Positions 27,864-36,483 of a stretch of DNA of 64,000 nucleotides are shown here, piece by piece. Both the position numbers and the translations under genes were made by a program. The notes beneath the pieces were generated by a model. It worked only from the letters and a program-made list of their open reading frames with translations, was not told the origin of the DNA and made no database searches. This DNA comes from Leptospiraceae bacterium (GTDB lineage Bacteria; Spirochaetota; Leptospiria; Leptospirales; Leptospiraceae), in assembly GCA_024233865.1 (NCBI GenBank), contig JACKPA010000007.1:1-64000 (forward strand), given 5' to 3'. The first letter of the stretch is position 1; each line of letters begins with the position of its first letter.

Positions 27864-29282
27864 TTATCCGAAACTCACGTTAAGTAGGTGCCTTTCTTTC
27901 ACATTAAACACACAAGCTGGAATTAGCTTTCCGTCTGTTTGAGGGTAAGCTTGGCAACAACGTCGAACTCTGGCAAGATCAAAATTCTCAGAATCCATAA
28001 AGGCATGAATAAATATAGATTTTACTTTTCTTTCCGTAGTTGTGAAAAACTTTTTTGGATCAAAGCAGCTGTTGGACATTAAACAATTTATTTCTTTTAA
28101 CAAACCTTTGATTGTTTTCAAGGCTTGCTCTCCTTCTGGAACCGAACCCATAGGACCACTCCATAGATCATAGACCATTTTGTTCATTTCCTGGTATTCA
28201 TCCGCATCTAATCCGAAAAAGACTCTATTGGACAAAGAGTCCATCATCTTTTCCGCATTTACTAACTGATTTATCGGAATGGGATTTCCAGATTCTTTTG
28301 GCATTAAATAAAATGACAAACTAAAACATAAAGGACTACTACAAGGAAGAGGAACAAAATCAGCTTTTTTTACACTTGTATCCAAATCTTTATCTAGAAT
28401 TTCTATAATATCCGGAATGGTTATCCTTCGAGATTTTTCAATATCTTTTCCTCTACCTGCAAAGGCAATCGGTTGTAGCATAAGACTGATGATATTAGGT
28501 GTTTGAAAAACTAGATTGGCTACTTTAGGAAGTTCAAAGTCATTCAAGCCCCTTGCTACGGTCATGGTTAAAGAAGTTGTTACGTCATATCTTTGCAAGA
28601 TTCTTAAGATTTCCATCTTTTGTTCTAACATTGGAATACTACGCAACTCTTCATATATGGAATCATCAAAACCGTCAAACTGAAGCGACACTACAATGTC
28701 ACGTTTTTTTAGCTCCTCTACGATTTGTAAATTTTTCAGAAGCAATCCGTTTGTAGAAATGCTAACTCGAATTATCTCTTTTCGTGATAGCGCTTCATCT
28801 AATAAGGTAAAAAGTTGCGGATGCAAAAGGGGCTCTCCCCCGGAAATGTTTAATACGTCTATTTGTGGTTCAGCAGAAAGAATCGAATCTAAAATCTTTT
28901 TAAATTCATCTGGTGTAATATGTCGCCCACTCTCTCCGGAACTATTGATACAAACGGGGCAATTCAAATTACATTTCTCCGTAATTTCCACTATAGGCAT
29001 GCACAAGTGTTGCTCGTGGTTAGAGCAAAAACCACAACCTTCCAAACAATTGGCTTTCTCATTTCCATTAAACGACATAGGCATAGATGCGGGTTTTACA
29101 AACCTTTGCGTATAGAGATAATCTGTTACATCAGAGCGAATAAAGTGTTCCTGCTCGCCATGAGTAGTGCAAAACTTTCTCAAAAACACGTCTCTTCCAT
29201 CGGTTATCACTTTTGCGGAAACCGGTTGTTTGCACGTATCACAAACAGATGTTGTAAAGTTTAAAACTGATTTATTTTCCAT
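27864..29282 (-). CDS. Tes/MJ0619-like radical SAM enzyme (second of pair)
   Basis: About 472 residues. The N-terminal CDTCKQP and HCxxC-like cysteines (EGCGFCSNHEQHLC) precede the radical SAM motif CNLNCPVC (C104, C108, C111) and the GGEPLLHP motif. The C-terminus, FMDSENFDLARVRRCC then GKLIPACVFN, matches the tetraether-lipid-synthase-like family. This family catalyses radical C-C coupling on lipids in archaea. Start ATG 29282 overlaps the upstream gene's stop (ATGGAAAATAA), so it is coupled; a longer frame to 29405 is out of keeping with this. It is the last gene of the ten-gene operon. Substrate is unknown; a methyl- or lipid-modifying role is inferred. Confidence 0.8.
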   Translation of the reverse strand: MENKSVLNFTTSVCDTCKQPVSAKVITDGRDVFLRKFCTTHGEQEHFIRSDVTDYLYTQRFVKPASMPMSFNGNEKANCLEGCGFCSNHEQHLCMPIVEITEKCNLNCPVCINSSGESGRHITPDEFKKILDSILSAEPQIDVLNISGGEPLLHPQLFTLLDEALSRKEIIRVSISTNGLLLKNLQIVEELKKRDIVVSLQFDGFDDSIYEELRSIPMLEQKMEILRILQRYDVTTSLTMTVARGLNDFELPKVANLVFQTPNIISLMLQPIAFAGRGKDIEKSRRITIPDIIEILDKDLDTSVKKADFVPLPCSSPLCFSLSFYLMPKESGNPIPINQLVNAEKMMDSLSNRVFFGLDADEYQEMNKMVYDLWSGPMGSVPEGEQALKTIKGLLKEINCLMSNSCFDPKKFFTTTERKVKSIFIHAFMDSENFDLARVRRCCQAYPQTDGKLIPACVFNVKERHLLNVSFG

Positions 29283-30684
29283 AAAATTTCGGATCATTCC
29301 TTCTGTAAAATAGATTGTAGGTGCAAGCTGGAATAAGTTTTCCTGGCTCTGCCGGAACGAGATCAGGGCAGAGCATTGCTCGAAAGGAATCAAAATTGTC
29401 TTCATCCATGTGTGTATGAACGTAAATCATTCGAACTGCTGCTTCTGCCATTTGTTGCCTTTCAAACAAACTAACGTTTTTTCCAGGTGGATACATCTGA
29501 GAAAGTAATTTTTTAAACACTTTTAAGTCTTCTGTCTGTCCTTTGGCATAAAGGTCATTAATAACGTCTTTGAAGAATTTTTCTTCACTTGTATCAATTC
29601 GCATCAAATATGAATCCTTCATATAGCTTTGAATCTTTTCATTTGTTAAAAAACGCTTAAAAGGCAAAAACCTATCATCCACCTTTAACAAATAAGACGT
29701 GAGATAACACAGAGGATGAGCAGAAGGTCGAGTAACAAAATCATCAAACGTTAAAATCCCATCCGAACTTTCACAAACCATTTGCGCGGCTTCATCAACT
29801 GGAATATGGTTTCGAGTTTTTATATCTCCGCCTCCCTGACCTGTGTAAGTCATGGTTTGGATTACCCAACTGAGTATGTGATTATATTCTCGCATCAAGC
29901 TAAAAATGGATTGGAGTTCATGGGTATTTTTATCACGCATCAAGACGGTTATGATGGTCATTTTTACACCGGCACGTTTTAGATTTTCAATTGCTTGTAA
30001 CTTTTTTTCCACAAGGTCTATCCCATGAATATCTATGGAAGTCTGTGGCTGGAATGTATTTAAAGATAAACTAACGTAAACCCCCAATTCGGCAAGCTTT
30101 TCACACAATTCATAGTCCTTTGCAAGACGAGTACCGTTGGAGTTCATCATAATACGTCCGATTTCAGGACGTTTACAGGCTTTTAACAACTCTATTAAAT
30201 TCGGATGGCTGGTAGGCTCTCCTCCTGTAATATCTATCAAGTCAACAGTCCCCGATGATTCTACGATCCAATCCAGGATTTGATTTAGTTCTTCCAAACT
30301 CATGTTGTAAGGCTTATCGTTATTGTTATAGGTAAAACATATAGGGCAAAACAAATTGCATTGATTTGTAATAGAAAATACAGGTAATTGACATTTGCTT
30401 GCATGCCAATTGCATGGTCCACAATCATGGGGACAACCGTGTTTCATGGGAGTGGAATGTTTGAGAGGAGAATTGTCTGGAAATTTTTGTAAAACTTGTT
30501 TCAGATACCAATCTTTATCTATGGAAATTAAAGCCGGTTGGTTTTCACAATCCGGACAGATGCTCTGCTGCCATACCTTTTCACCCTGAAAGTATACACG
30601 AGCCGGTACGTCCTTTCGGCATTGCCTACACATTCCGCGAACGGTTGTAAAATAGGTGTAATCTCTGTCATTCAATCGGGGCAT
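29272..30684 (-). CDS. Tes/MJ0619-like radical SAM enzyme (first of pair)
   Basis: 470 residues. Two N-terminal CxxC pairs (C19/C22, C43/C46) look like a zinc ribbon. The family motif HGCPHDCGPC (83-91) is followed by the radical SAM cluster motif CNLFCPIC (C109, C113, C116) and GGEPTSHP. The C-terminal part has HTHMDEDNFDSF and IPACTYN, as in Tes-like enzymes. The second radical SAM protein shares this whole architecture but is divergent, so the pair may act successively or as a heterodimer. Its start overlaps the hotdog gene by 17 bp, tying it to the acyl-assembly genes upstream. Confidence 0.82.
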   Translation of the reverse strand: MPRLNDRDYTYFTTVRGMCRQCRKDVPARVYFQGEKVWQQSICPDCENQPALISIDKDWYLKQVLQKFPDNSPLKHSTPMKHGCPHDCGPCNWHASKCQLPVFSITNQCNLFCPICFTYNNNDKPYNMSLEELNQILDWIVESSGTVDLIDITGGEPTSHPNLIELLKACKRPEIGRIMMNSNGTRLAKDYELCEKLAELGVYVSLSLNTFQPQTSIDIHGIDLVEKKLQAIENLKRAGVKMTIITVLMRDKNTHELQSIFSLMREYNHILSWVIQTMTYTGQGGGDIKTRNHIPVDEAAQMVCESSDGILTFDDFVTRPSAHPLCYLTSYLLKVDDRFLPFKRFLTNEKIQSYMKDSYLMRIDTSEEKFFKDVINDLYAKGQTEDLKVFKKLLSQMYPPGKNVSLFERQQMAEAAVRMIYVHTHMDEDNFDSFRAMLCPDLVPAEPGKLIPACTYNLFYRRNDPKFYGK

Positions 30685-31114
30685 AAATTCCTTCCCATAA
30701 CAAAGCTCGTCTTTCTTTATTGTGAAGTAAGCTTATGTTTGTGATTTGTATTGTAATATCTCCAAAAGCTACCATTTTATCTCTTATGGATGCTTTACTC
30801 AAAAAAGTCATTTCCTTTGGATTCTTGCTCTCCATCTCTACTTCCATTGTTATAGACTCACCCATTAAAACTTCTTCTATAATGGTAAAATTCTCTATTT
30901 CAAAATCTACAAAAGACAGGGTAAATTCCGAACTTTTTTCCAAAAACCACCTTGCCAATTGCAAAGAACTTTCCATGAGCAAAGTTTCCGGTAGTATTCC
31001 TTCTCTTCCAAGTGGCTTTAGAATATAGTATTCTTCCAATGAAACGGCTTTTAGAGCTTTTATTCTTTTCCAAGATTCAAAGAATATAATTTTATCAACA
31101 AAACGCCATTTCAT
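30668..31114 (-). CDS. Hotdog-fold dehydratase-like protein lacking catalytic His
   Basis: A 148-residue FabZ/FabA-like protein. Its start (MKWRFVDKIIFFESWKRIKA) parallels the FabZ-like protein of the same operon (MRFLLIDKITSW), and it aligns without gaps through residue 48. The catalytic His34 of that paralogue is Pro34 here, while Glu48 is retained (LMESSLQLARW). It is therefore unlikely to be a normal 3-hydroxyacyl-ACP dehydratase and may be an inactive partner, an isomerase or a binding module. It lies 8 bp after the SDR gene and overlaps the radical SAM gene. Confidence 0.72.
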   Translation of the reverse strand: MKWRFVDKIIFFESWKRIKALKAVSLEEYYILKPLGREGILPETLLMESSLQLARWFLEKSSEFTLSFVDFEIENFTIIEEVLMGESITMEVEMESKNPKEMTFLSKASIRDKMVAFGDITIQITNISLLHNKERRALLWEGIYAPIE

Positions 31115-31122
31115 AAATCGGA

Positions 31123-31836
31123 TTAGATGCCGCCATTGATATGAATGCTCTGGGCATTGATGTATTTTGATTTTTCACTGGTTAGGTAAAAGACAAGGTC
31201 TGCTACTTCCTCCGGTTCGCCAGGTCTTCCGAGAGAAGTATGTTCCGTATAGTGACTCAATTCTTTTTCCGGGACGTTTTTTCCGACTCCTTGCGTGAGT
31301 AATCCTGGAATAACTTCGTTTACACGAATATTGTACCTTGATAGTTCCGTTGCCAAAGAAAGTGTAAAACCGCTTACTCCCGCTTTTGCCGTAGCGTAAT
31401 GAACAGGTACTTCCAACATTCGATGACCGGCAATAGAGCCGATATTAATAATAATACCCTGCTTTCTTTGGATCATATTCCGAACCACACCCTTTGTCAT
31501 CAAAAACATAGATTTCAAATTGGCTGCAATTATGTCATCCCAATCTTCCTCTTCGATAAGAGCCAGAGGCATAATCTGCACTTTGCCCGCATTGTTGATT
31601 AAAATATCAATCTGTTGAAATTTCTCGATTACCTTGCGAATTACATTGTCCACATCGTTTTGGTTTGTAAGATTGGCTTTGATGGCTAAAGCGTTAGTTT
31701 CTTTTATAAGTTGGTTGGCTGAATCCTCGTTTTGGTTATAGGTAAAAGCCGTTTGAAAACCTTCGGCTACATACAATTTCACCAATGCTCTGCCGACTGC
31801 ACCACTTCCGCCTGTAATCACTACTGTTTTAGACAT
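31123..31836 (-). CDS. FabG-like SDR ketoreductase
   Basis: About 237 residues of the short-chain dehydrogenase family. Cofactor motif TGGSGAVG (8-15), NNAG (81-84), and catalytic Ser134, Tyr147 and Lys151 (YATAK) are all present; the C-terminus INGGI matches FabG-type reductases. It is expected to reduce 3-ketoacyl-ACP with NAD(P)H. ATG 31836 is preferred: GGAGG lies upstream and it overlaps the ACP stop by 8 bp, while the longer frame begins with TTG. Confidence 0.88.
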   Translation of the reverse strand: MSKTVVITGGSGAVGRALVKLYVAEGFQTAFTYNQNEDSANQLIKETNALAIKANLTNQNDVDNVIRKVIEKFQQIDILINNAGKVQIMPLALIEEEDWDDIIAANLKSMFLMTKGVVRNMIQRKQGIIINIGSIAGHRMLEVPVHYATAKAGVSGFTLSLATELSRYNIRVNEVIPGLLTQGVGKNVPEKELSHYTEHTSLGRPGEPEEVADLVFYLTSEKSKYINAQSIHINGGI

Positions 31837-32230
31837 TTTCCTTTTCCTCCACAACCCTTTTTACTAGGTTCATAAACGTCTTTACCCTAAATACCCTTGG
31901 CAATTTGGAAGCTTGGAAATTTTCCGGCAGCTCTCCCGAAGGAACTTCGGGTAGGTGTTTCCGAACAAGCTCAAGTGCTTCCGGAGTATAAACTCCATCA
32001 ACTGTTAATGGAACATCTCCTAATTCCGCTTTGGTTCGCCTTTCGATATCTCCTGGTTTGATCTTAATTTTGAATTTCTGTTCTAGCTGAAAAATCAAAT
32101 CCAATAAATCCAAAGAATCAGCTCCCAGATCATCAATGATCTTATCCGTTTCCTTTATATCCTCTGTTGGAATGTCGAGAGCATTGGATAAGCTCTCGCA
32201 TACCCCTTGAAATATTTCATTATCTGTCAT
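31829..32230 (-). CDS. Acyl carrier protein with C-terminal extension
   Basis: About 133 residues from ATG 32230. The N-terminal ~80 residues are an acyl carrier domain: DDLGADSLDLLDLIFQLE holds the phosphopantetheine-accepting Ser39. The C-terminal ~50 residues (from about LVRKHLPEVPSG) form an extension absent from housekeeping ACP. It is likely the dedicated carrier of this operon. It overlaps the nitroreductase stop by 4 bp (ATGA) and the next SDR start. Confidence 0.88.
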   Translation of the reverse strand: MTDNEIFQGVCESLSNALDIPTEDIKETDKIIDDLGADSLDLLDLIFQLEQKFKIKIKPGDIERRTKAELGDVPLTVDGVYTPEALELVRKHLPEVPSGELPENFQASKLPRVFRVKTFMNLVKRVVEEKENV

Positions 32231-32844
32231 AAATAGTATCTTATTATCTTCTCTAAATTTTTTCTTTCCGGTAAAGGTGGCATACTTTTTATATATCCCA
32301 TAGCAATAAAGCATAAAATAGAATTTCTTTTGCTAATGTTAAGGAATTCTTTAATATCTTTTTCTGCAAGTAAAGGTCCGGTCAAACAACAAGTTCCGAT
32401 GTTTTCCGCTAAAGACGCTAACATAAGGTTTTGAACGGCAAAAGCACCCGAAATATTTTTTCCACCTACTTTTTCTGAGATTTCCAGACCTAACCAATGT
32501 TCCATAAACGATTCCGTTTTTTTAACCGTTGCAATGATTAAAATAGGAGCTCTTGAAAACCAGTAAAAATTATTTACATAATTTTTGAACTCATCCGTAA
32601 CATAATCAACGTCGCTTGTTTTTAACTTTTCTTCCCAAGCAGACTTTACCATATCGGAAAGTTTTTGTTTTGCTTCGGGTTGTTTTATCACAATAAAATT
32701 CCAATCCTGTTGGTTGCTTGCAGATGGAGCGTAACACGCTGTTTCTATAATTTTTGTAAGGATCTCATCCTTTATATCCTGGTTGGTAAAATCACGAATA
32801 CTTCTCCTACTTCTAATAAATTGATGAATTTCTTCCTCTTTCAT
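32227..32844 (-). CDS. Nitroreductase-family FMN oxidoreductase
   Basis: About 205 residues. FMN-contact motif RSRRSIRDF is at the N-terminus, SASNQQDWNFIV near 45-55, and GAFAVQNLMLAS plus CCLTGPL near 145-165, as in the nitroreductase fold. In an acyl-assembly operon it could act as an oxidoreductase on the growing chain or on an aromatic unit; direct evidence is lacking. ATG 32844 forms an ATGA overlap with the upstream SDR gene. Confidence 0.82.
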   Translation of the reverse strand: MKEEEIHQFIRSRRSIRDFTNQDIKDEILTKIIETACYAPSASNQQDWNFIVIKQPEAKQKLSDMVKSAWEEKLKTSDVDYVTDEFKNYVNNFYWFSRAPILIIATVKKTESFMEHWLGLEISEKVGGKNISGAFAVQNLMLASLAENIGTCCLTGPLLAEKDIKEFLNISKRNSILCFIAMGYIKSMPPLPERKNLEKIIRYYL

Positions 32845-33581
32845 AAACCCATGCCTCCATCCACACAAATTACCTGTCCTGTTATATAGGCAGATTTTTC
32901 GGATACAAGAAACGTTACTAAGTTTGCCACTTCTTCCGGTTTTCCGAATCGCCTAACGGAAATTGTTTGTAACAATTCTTCTTTGTATTCTTCCCGTATA
33001 CTTTCTGACATTTTTGTTTCAATCACTCCAGGTGCAACGCAATTTACAAGTACTCCTTTTCGGCTTAGCTCCAAAGCCAAAACTCTCGTCATTGTTTCTA
33101 TTCCACTCTTGCTTACGGAATAATTGATTTGTCCTCGACCCCCAAACCTGGCAGATACGGATGATAGATTCACTATTCTACCCCACCTGTTTAACACCAT
33201 AAACTTCGCTACCTTTTGACTTAGCCAAAATGTTCCGTTTAAATTCACATCCATAACTTTCTGCCATGTTTCAACTTCCATTCCCAAAGCCGGAGACTCT
33301 AAATTCACTCCAACACAATTTATCAAAATATCCAAGCGTCCTTCCCTATCGAAGATGTATTGGCTAGCTTCTTCTATCTGCTTTGGATCTTGTAAGTTAA
33401 GTTGAATACTTTCGGTATTTCCACCCATAAGGGAAATCTCTTCTTTCAAATCCCTTATCGAAGCTTCATTTTGATGGTATCCAAGATATACCTTTTTGTG
33501 ATCTTTCGCTACTTGAAGAGAAACTGCCTTTCCAATTTCTCCGGATGCTCCCGCTATAAATGCAATTCGATTAGTTTTCAT
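32841..33581 (-). CDS. FabG-like SDR ketoreductase
   Basis: 246 residues. Cofactor motif GASGEIG (11-17), catalytic Ser141, Tyr154 and Lys158 (YSVSK), and C-terminal VDGGMGL fit 3-ketoacyl-ACP reductases. The usual NNAG is NCVG here. It is distinct from the second SDR of the operon, suggesting different chain lengths or substrates. It overlaps the ketosynthase gene by 11 bp and the nitroreductase gene by 4 bp. Confidence 0.87.
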   Translation of the reverse strand: MKTNRIAFIAGASGEIGKAVSLQVAKDHKKVYLGYHQNEASIRDLKEEISLMGGNTESIQLNLQDPKQIEEASQYIFDREGRLDILINCVGVNLESPALGMEVETWQKVMDVNLNGTFWLSQKVAKFMVLNRWGRIVNLSSVSARFGGRGQINYSVSKSGIETMTRVLALELSRKGVLVNCVAPGVIETKMSESIREEYKEELLQTISVRRFGKPEEVANLVTFLVSEKSAYITGQVICVDGGMGL

Positions 33582-34803
33582 ATTTTTTCAAAATTAAGGT
33601 TGCATTTTGTCCACCAAATCCAAACGAATTGGACAAAACATTTTGTCCATGAAACTTGGTTGTTTGAGTAATGTGGTTTAGTTCGCACCCTTTCCCAACT
33701 TTTTCTAAAGACGGGTTAGGAGGAATGAGACCTTTTAACAGAGGTAAAAGACATACTCCCATTTCAACAGGACCCGAGGCTCCGATTGTGTGACCTGTTA
33801 AAGACTTGGTAGAACTAACCGGAATATTTTTCCAATTTTGAAATACGTCCCGAATGGCGGTAGCTTCTATTTCATCATTTAAAAAAGTACTCGTTCCATG
33901 TGCGTTGATATAGTGGATGTCATCGATTGACAATTTGGCATTTTTTAAAGCAGCTAACATTGCTAATTTGGCTCCTTCTCCCGTAGGAGAGGGAGCAGTC
34001 AAATTGTAAGCATCCAAAGAGGAACCATAGCCAACAATTTCAGCCAAAATTTCTTTACCTTCCGTTTTTGCTTTTTCCAAAGATTCCAAAACAAAAATAG
34101 CTGCCCCTTCCCCCAATACCGTTCCGTTTCTTTCGGAGTCAAAAGGGCGACAAGCTTTTGCTCCAAGCTTAGTACTCGTAGTTAAAGCACCAAGTAGTTG
34201 AAACCCTCCAATGCCAAGAGGATTTATCATGGAGTCAAAGCCACCACAAATTGCTAAGGAAAATTCACCTTGCCGAATTGCTCCAAACGCATGACCAATG
34301 GTTTGAGCACCCGCTACACAAGCGGAACAATTGGTTAGTTTTCTACCAGGTGTGCCAAACTCTTTGGATATAAGTTCTACGGGTGTATCTAATGGAAACT
34401 GTAAAGGAGGCTTATTCCCATTTATAAATTCTTTGGCAATTATCTTTAAATTTGGCTTGCCTCCACAGGTTATATGACTCAAATCAAATGTTTCCAAACT
34501 AGTTCCGAGATGAAGTAAAGTATCTTTATCCAATCGATCAATTTTAGCTTGTTCTATGGCTTCTCGAAATGCCGTATAGGCAAAACCCACTTTAGGGTCA
34601 TAATCCGCATAATACTTAATTTCATTGGAATAAATCGGATTTTCTTTTACTTCAGCAGATAACTTGACTTCATAGGTAGAAGAATCAAATCTCGCAATTT
34701 TCCCTATACCGCTTTTTCCTTTGGCAAGAGATTCCCAAAAATCATTTTTGCCATTTCCTATTGCTGACACAATTCCAAATCCTGTAATCACAACTCGTTT
34801 CAT
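33571..34803 (-). CDS. FabF-type ketosynthase, catalytic residues intact
   Basis: About 410 residues. The condensing Cys-His-His triad is present: SAC at C162, AHGTST (H302), and SLTGHTIGASG (H338). It condenses malonyl-ACP with an acyl primer or chain. ATG 34803 lies two bases after the stop of the KS-beta-like gene, so both are probably made in equal amounts, as in KS/CLF pairs of type II polyketide and aryl polyene synthases. Confidence 0.9.
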   Translation of the reverse strand: MKRVVITGFGIVSAIGNGKNDFWESLAKGKSGIGKIARFDSSTYEVKLSAEVKENPIYSNEIKYYADYDPKVGFAYTAFREAIEQAKIDRLDKDTLLHLGTSLETFDLSHITCGGKPNLKIIAKEFINGNKPPLQFPLDTPVELISKEFGTPGRKLTNCSACVAGAQTIGHAFGAIRQGEFSLAICGGFDSMINPLGIGGFQLLGALTTSTKLGAKACRPFDSERNGTVLGEGAAIFVLESLEKAKTEGKEILAEIVGYGSSLDAYNLTAPSPTGEGAKLAMLAALKNAKLSIDDIHYINAHGTSTFLNDEIEATAIRDVFQNWKNIPVSSTKSLTGHTIGASGPVEMGVCLLPLLKGLIPPNPSLEKVGKGCELNHITQTTKFHGQNVLSNSFGFGGQNATLILKKYEN

Positions 34804-34805
34804 GC

Positions 34806-35768
34806 TCAATAGCCTAACCTTATATCAACCATCTGTTTATCAACACCACATACTCGAACTCTCTCGATTCCTTGTAGTATGGCAATAAACATCATCACAG
34901 CCGGACTAGCCGCAAAGCATCTACCCATTCTTCCACTCAATTCATCTACATATTCCTCATACGGATAAACTTGTATATCTTCTATTGTGGCATAAATCGT
35001 TTTTCCCGTATTTTTGACACTTTCATAATTTTCCAATACAAAGTAAGCGGAAGCTGAAGCAGGATATTCCGAATCCTTGATATAACCCATCTGTTTCAGA
35101 AATATGTAAGTACTCGGATTTGCCGAACTGTCAGAAGCCCCTGTTATGGCACAAGGAAGCTCACCACTCGCGACGGATTTATAAGCTTCTAAAAAAGCAA
35201 CCCCTGTTTGCCCTTCCCAAGGAGTAAAAATGTAATTAGGACCTTGTATATTATTTAGGATGGCAATAATACAAGCCGGCATATTAGCCAATATTTTAAA
35301 AGATACCAATGGATTTGTATAGCCCAAACCCTTTTTACCAAACAAAGGGATGGAAAAATTTCCGTTTTCATCTAGAGAATTTATGATCATGTCTTCAACT
35401 TCTTTTGTATCAGCTAATGCAAGACCTGTAGACACAAACAAACCGATTTTTTCAGGAGGATAAGAAAACCGACGTTTGATTGCAGAATGATAAATGGCTT
35501 CATTTACGGCAATACAACCAAGCATTGCTGATTGAGACATATATTTTAGCATTTTTTTGCTACCTATCAACTCAACCGGGTCAAAATCAGGCAAAGTAGC
35601 CATTCGAATACCCTCTAGCTCTGTCCCTTGAAATTCGGGAATGATAGAAGTATTACTACTTTTTCCGTCTCTCCAGGCAGTTGCTATATCGTTAAGAGAA
35701 TAACCAAAAGGATTGATTGAACCGATACCGGTTATTGCGACCTTATGCTGATATTGGTTTGTGCTCAT
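34806..35768 (-). CDS. KS-beta (chain-length-factor-like) subunit, Cys replaced by Glu
   Basis: About 320 residues of the thiolase/ketosynthase fold, but shorter than FabF (about 410). The N-terminus is typical (KVAITGIGSINPFG). At the nucleophile position the sequence reads GPNYIFTPWEGQTG, giving Glu185 where ketosynthases have Cys, and no second His-bearing half is evident. In chain-length factors the Cys is replaced, often by Gln. It likely pairs with the adjacent intact ketosynthase. The start ATG 35768 makes an ATGA overlap with the FabZ-like gene. Confidence 0.8.
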   Translation of the reverse strand: MSTNQYQHKVAITGIGSINPFGYSLNDIATAWRDGKSSNTSIIPEFQGTELEGIRMATLPDFDPVELIGSKKMLKYMSQSAMLGCIAVNEAIYHSAIKRRFSYPPEKIGLFVSTGLALADTKEVEDMIINSLDENGNFSIPLFGKKGLGYTNPLVSFKILANMPACIIAILNNIQGPNYIFTPWEGQTGVAFLEAYKSVASGELPCAITGASDSSANPSTYIFLKQMGYIKDSEYPASASAYFVLENYESVKNTGKTIYATIEDIQVYPYEEYVDELSGRMGRCFAASPAVMMFIAILQGIERVRVCGVDKQMVDIRLGY

Positions 35769-36226
35769 TTGTTTAAGTCTCTCATCCATTGGCTTATGAT
35801 TTTACTTCTATGGGATTCTAGCGTAGGATTATCAATTTGGTGAAACGAAAAAAGTATACTGCATTGTGCTACAACTTTTTCCAATACATAAGCTTTTACG
35901 CTCGTTTTGGCTCCTAATTCATTTACGGATTCAATGGTTGCTTCATAATGTAAAACATCTCCCGGATAAACAGGAACTCGAAATTTGGCATTCTCAATTT
36001 TGCTCATTAAAGCTTTGGGATTTTGCTTGGTTTCAGCCCTAACCGTTTCTTCTACCAGTAAACCGGAAAGTTGTGCCATACCTTCCAAAATTAGGACACC
36101 AGGCATGATTGGCTTCATGGGAAAATGGTCATCAAAAAAGTCCTCACTCAAACTCACATTTTTGACAGCGTTAGCGGATTTTCCAAGATTCCAAGAGGTA
36201 ATTTTATCAATGAGTAAAAATCGCAT
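35765..36226 (-). CDS. FabZ-like 3-hydroxyacyl-ACP dehydratase
   Basis: 153 residues. The hotdog-fold catalytic pair is intact: H34 (DHFPMKPIMPGVL) and E48 (LEGMAQ). The region VYPGDVLHYEAT is also typical of FabZ. It should dehydrate 3-hydroxyacyl-ACP to the enoyl form. First gene of the ten-gene operon, with a candidate promoter just upstream. Confidence 0.88.
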   Translation of the reverse strand: MRFLLIDKITSWNLGKSANAVKNVSLSEDFFDDHFPMKPIMPGVLILEGMAQLSGLLVEETVRAETKQNPKALMSKIENAKFRVPVYPGDVLHYEATIESVNELGAKTSVKAYVLEKVVAQCSILFSFHQIDNPTLESHRSKIISQWMRDLNK

Positions 36227-36235
36227 ACGTATTTA

Positions 36236-36272
36236 CAATGGCAATATTCCTAATAACTTAATTATTAGTCAA
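36236..36272 (-). promoter_or_regulatory. Candidate promoter of the acyl/radical SAM operon
   Basis: On the minus strand TTGACT (36267-36272) is followed about 17 bp later by GAATAT, close to a sigma-70 layout and about 10 bp upstream of the FabZ-like start codon region. Only motif-level evidence. Confidence 0.35.
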
Positions 36273-36483
36273 GAAATTTTAAAAATATTGTGAATTTATG
36301 TTTATAGGTTGGATGTGGTTTCGGTTGGTAGGAAAATTATTTTTTTGGTTTGACATAAAAAAGAAGCTAAAAATTTTTTTTCTCTTGCTAATTCTTTTAT
36401 AGAATTTATTGAATGATATATTCTATTTGAGATATAAAGAGGACTTTATGAAGCAAAAAGCCTTTTTTTTTATAAAAATATTT

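Noticed and set aside
29282..29405. Longer N-terminus for the second radical SAM gene
   Set aside because: The extra residues lie over the first radical SAM gene's 3' end and do not look like the family N-terminus; the ATG 29282 overlap is the better start.
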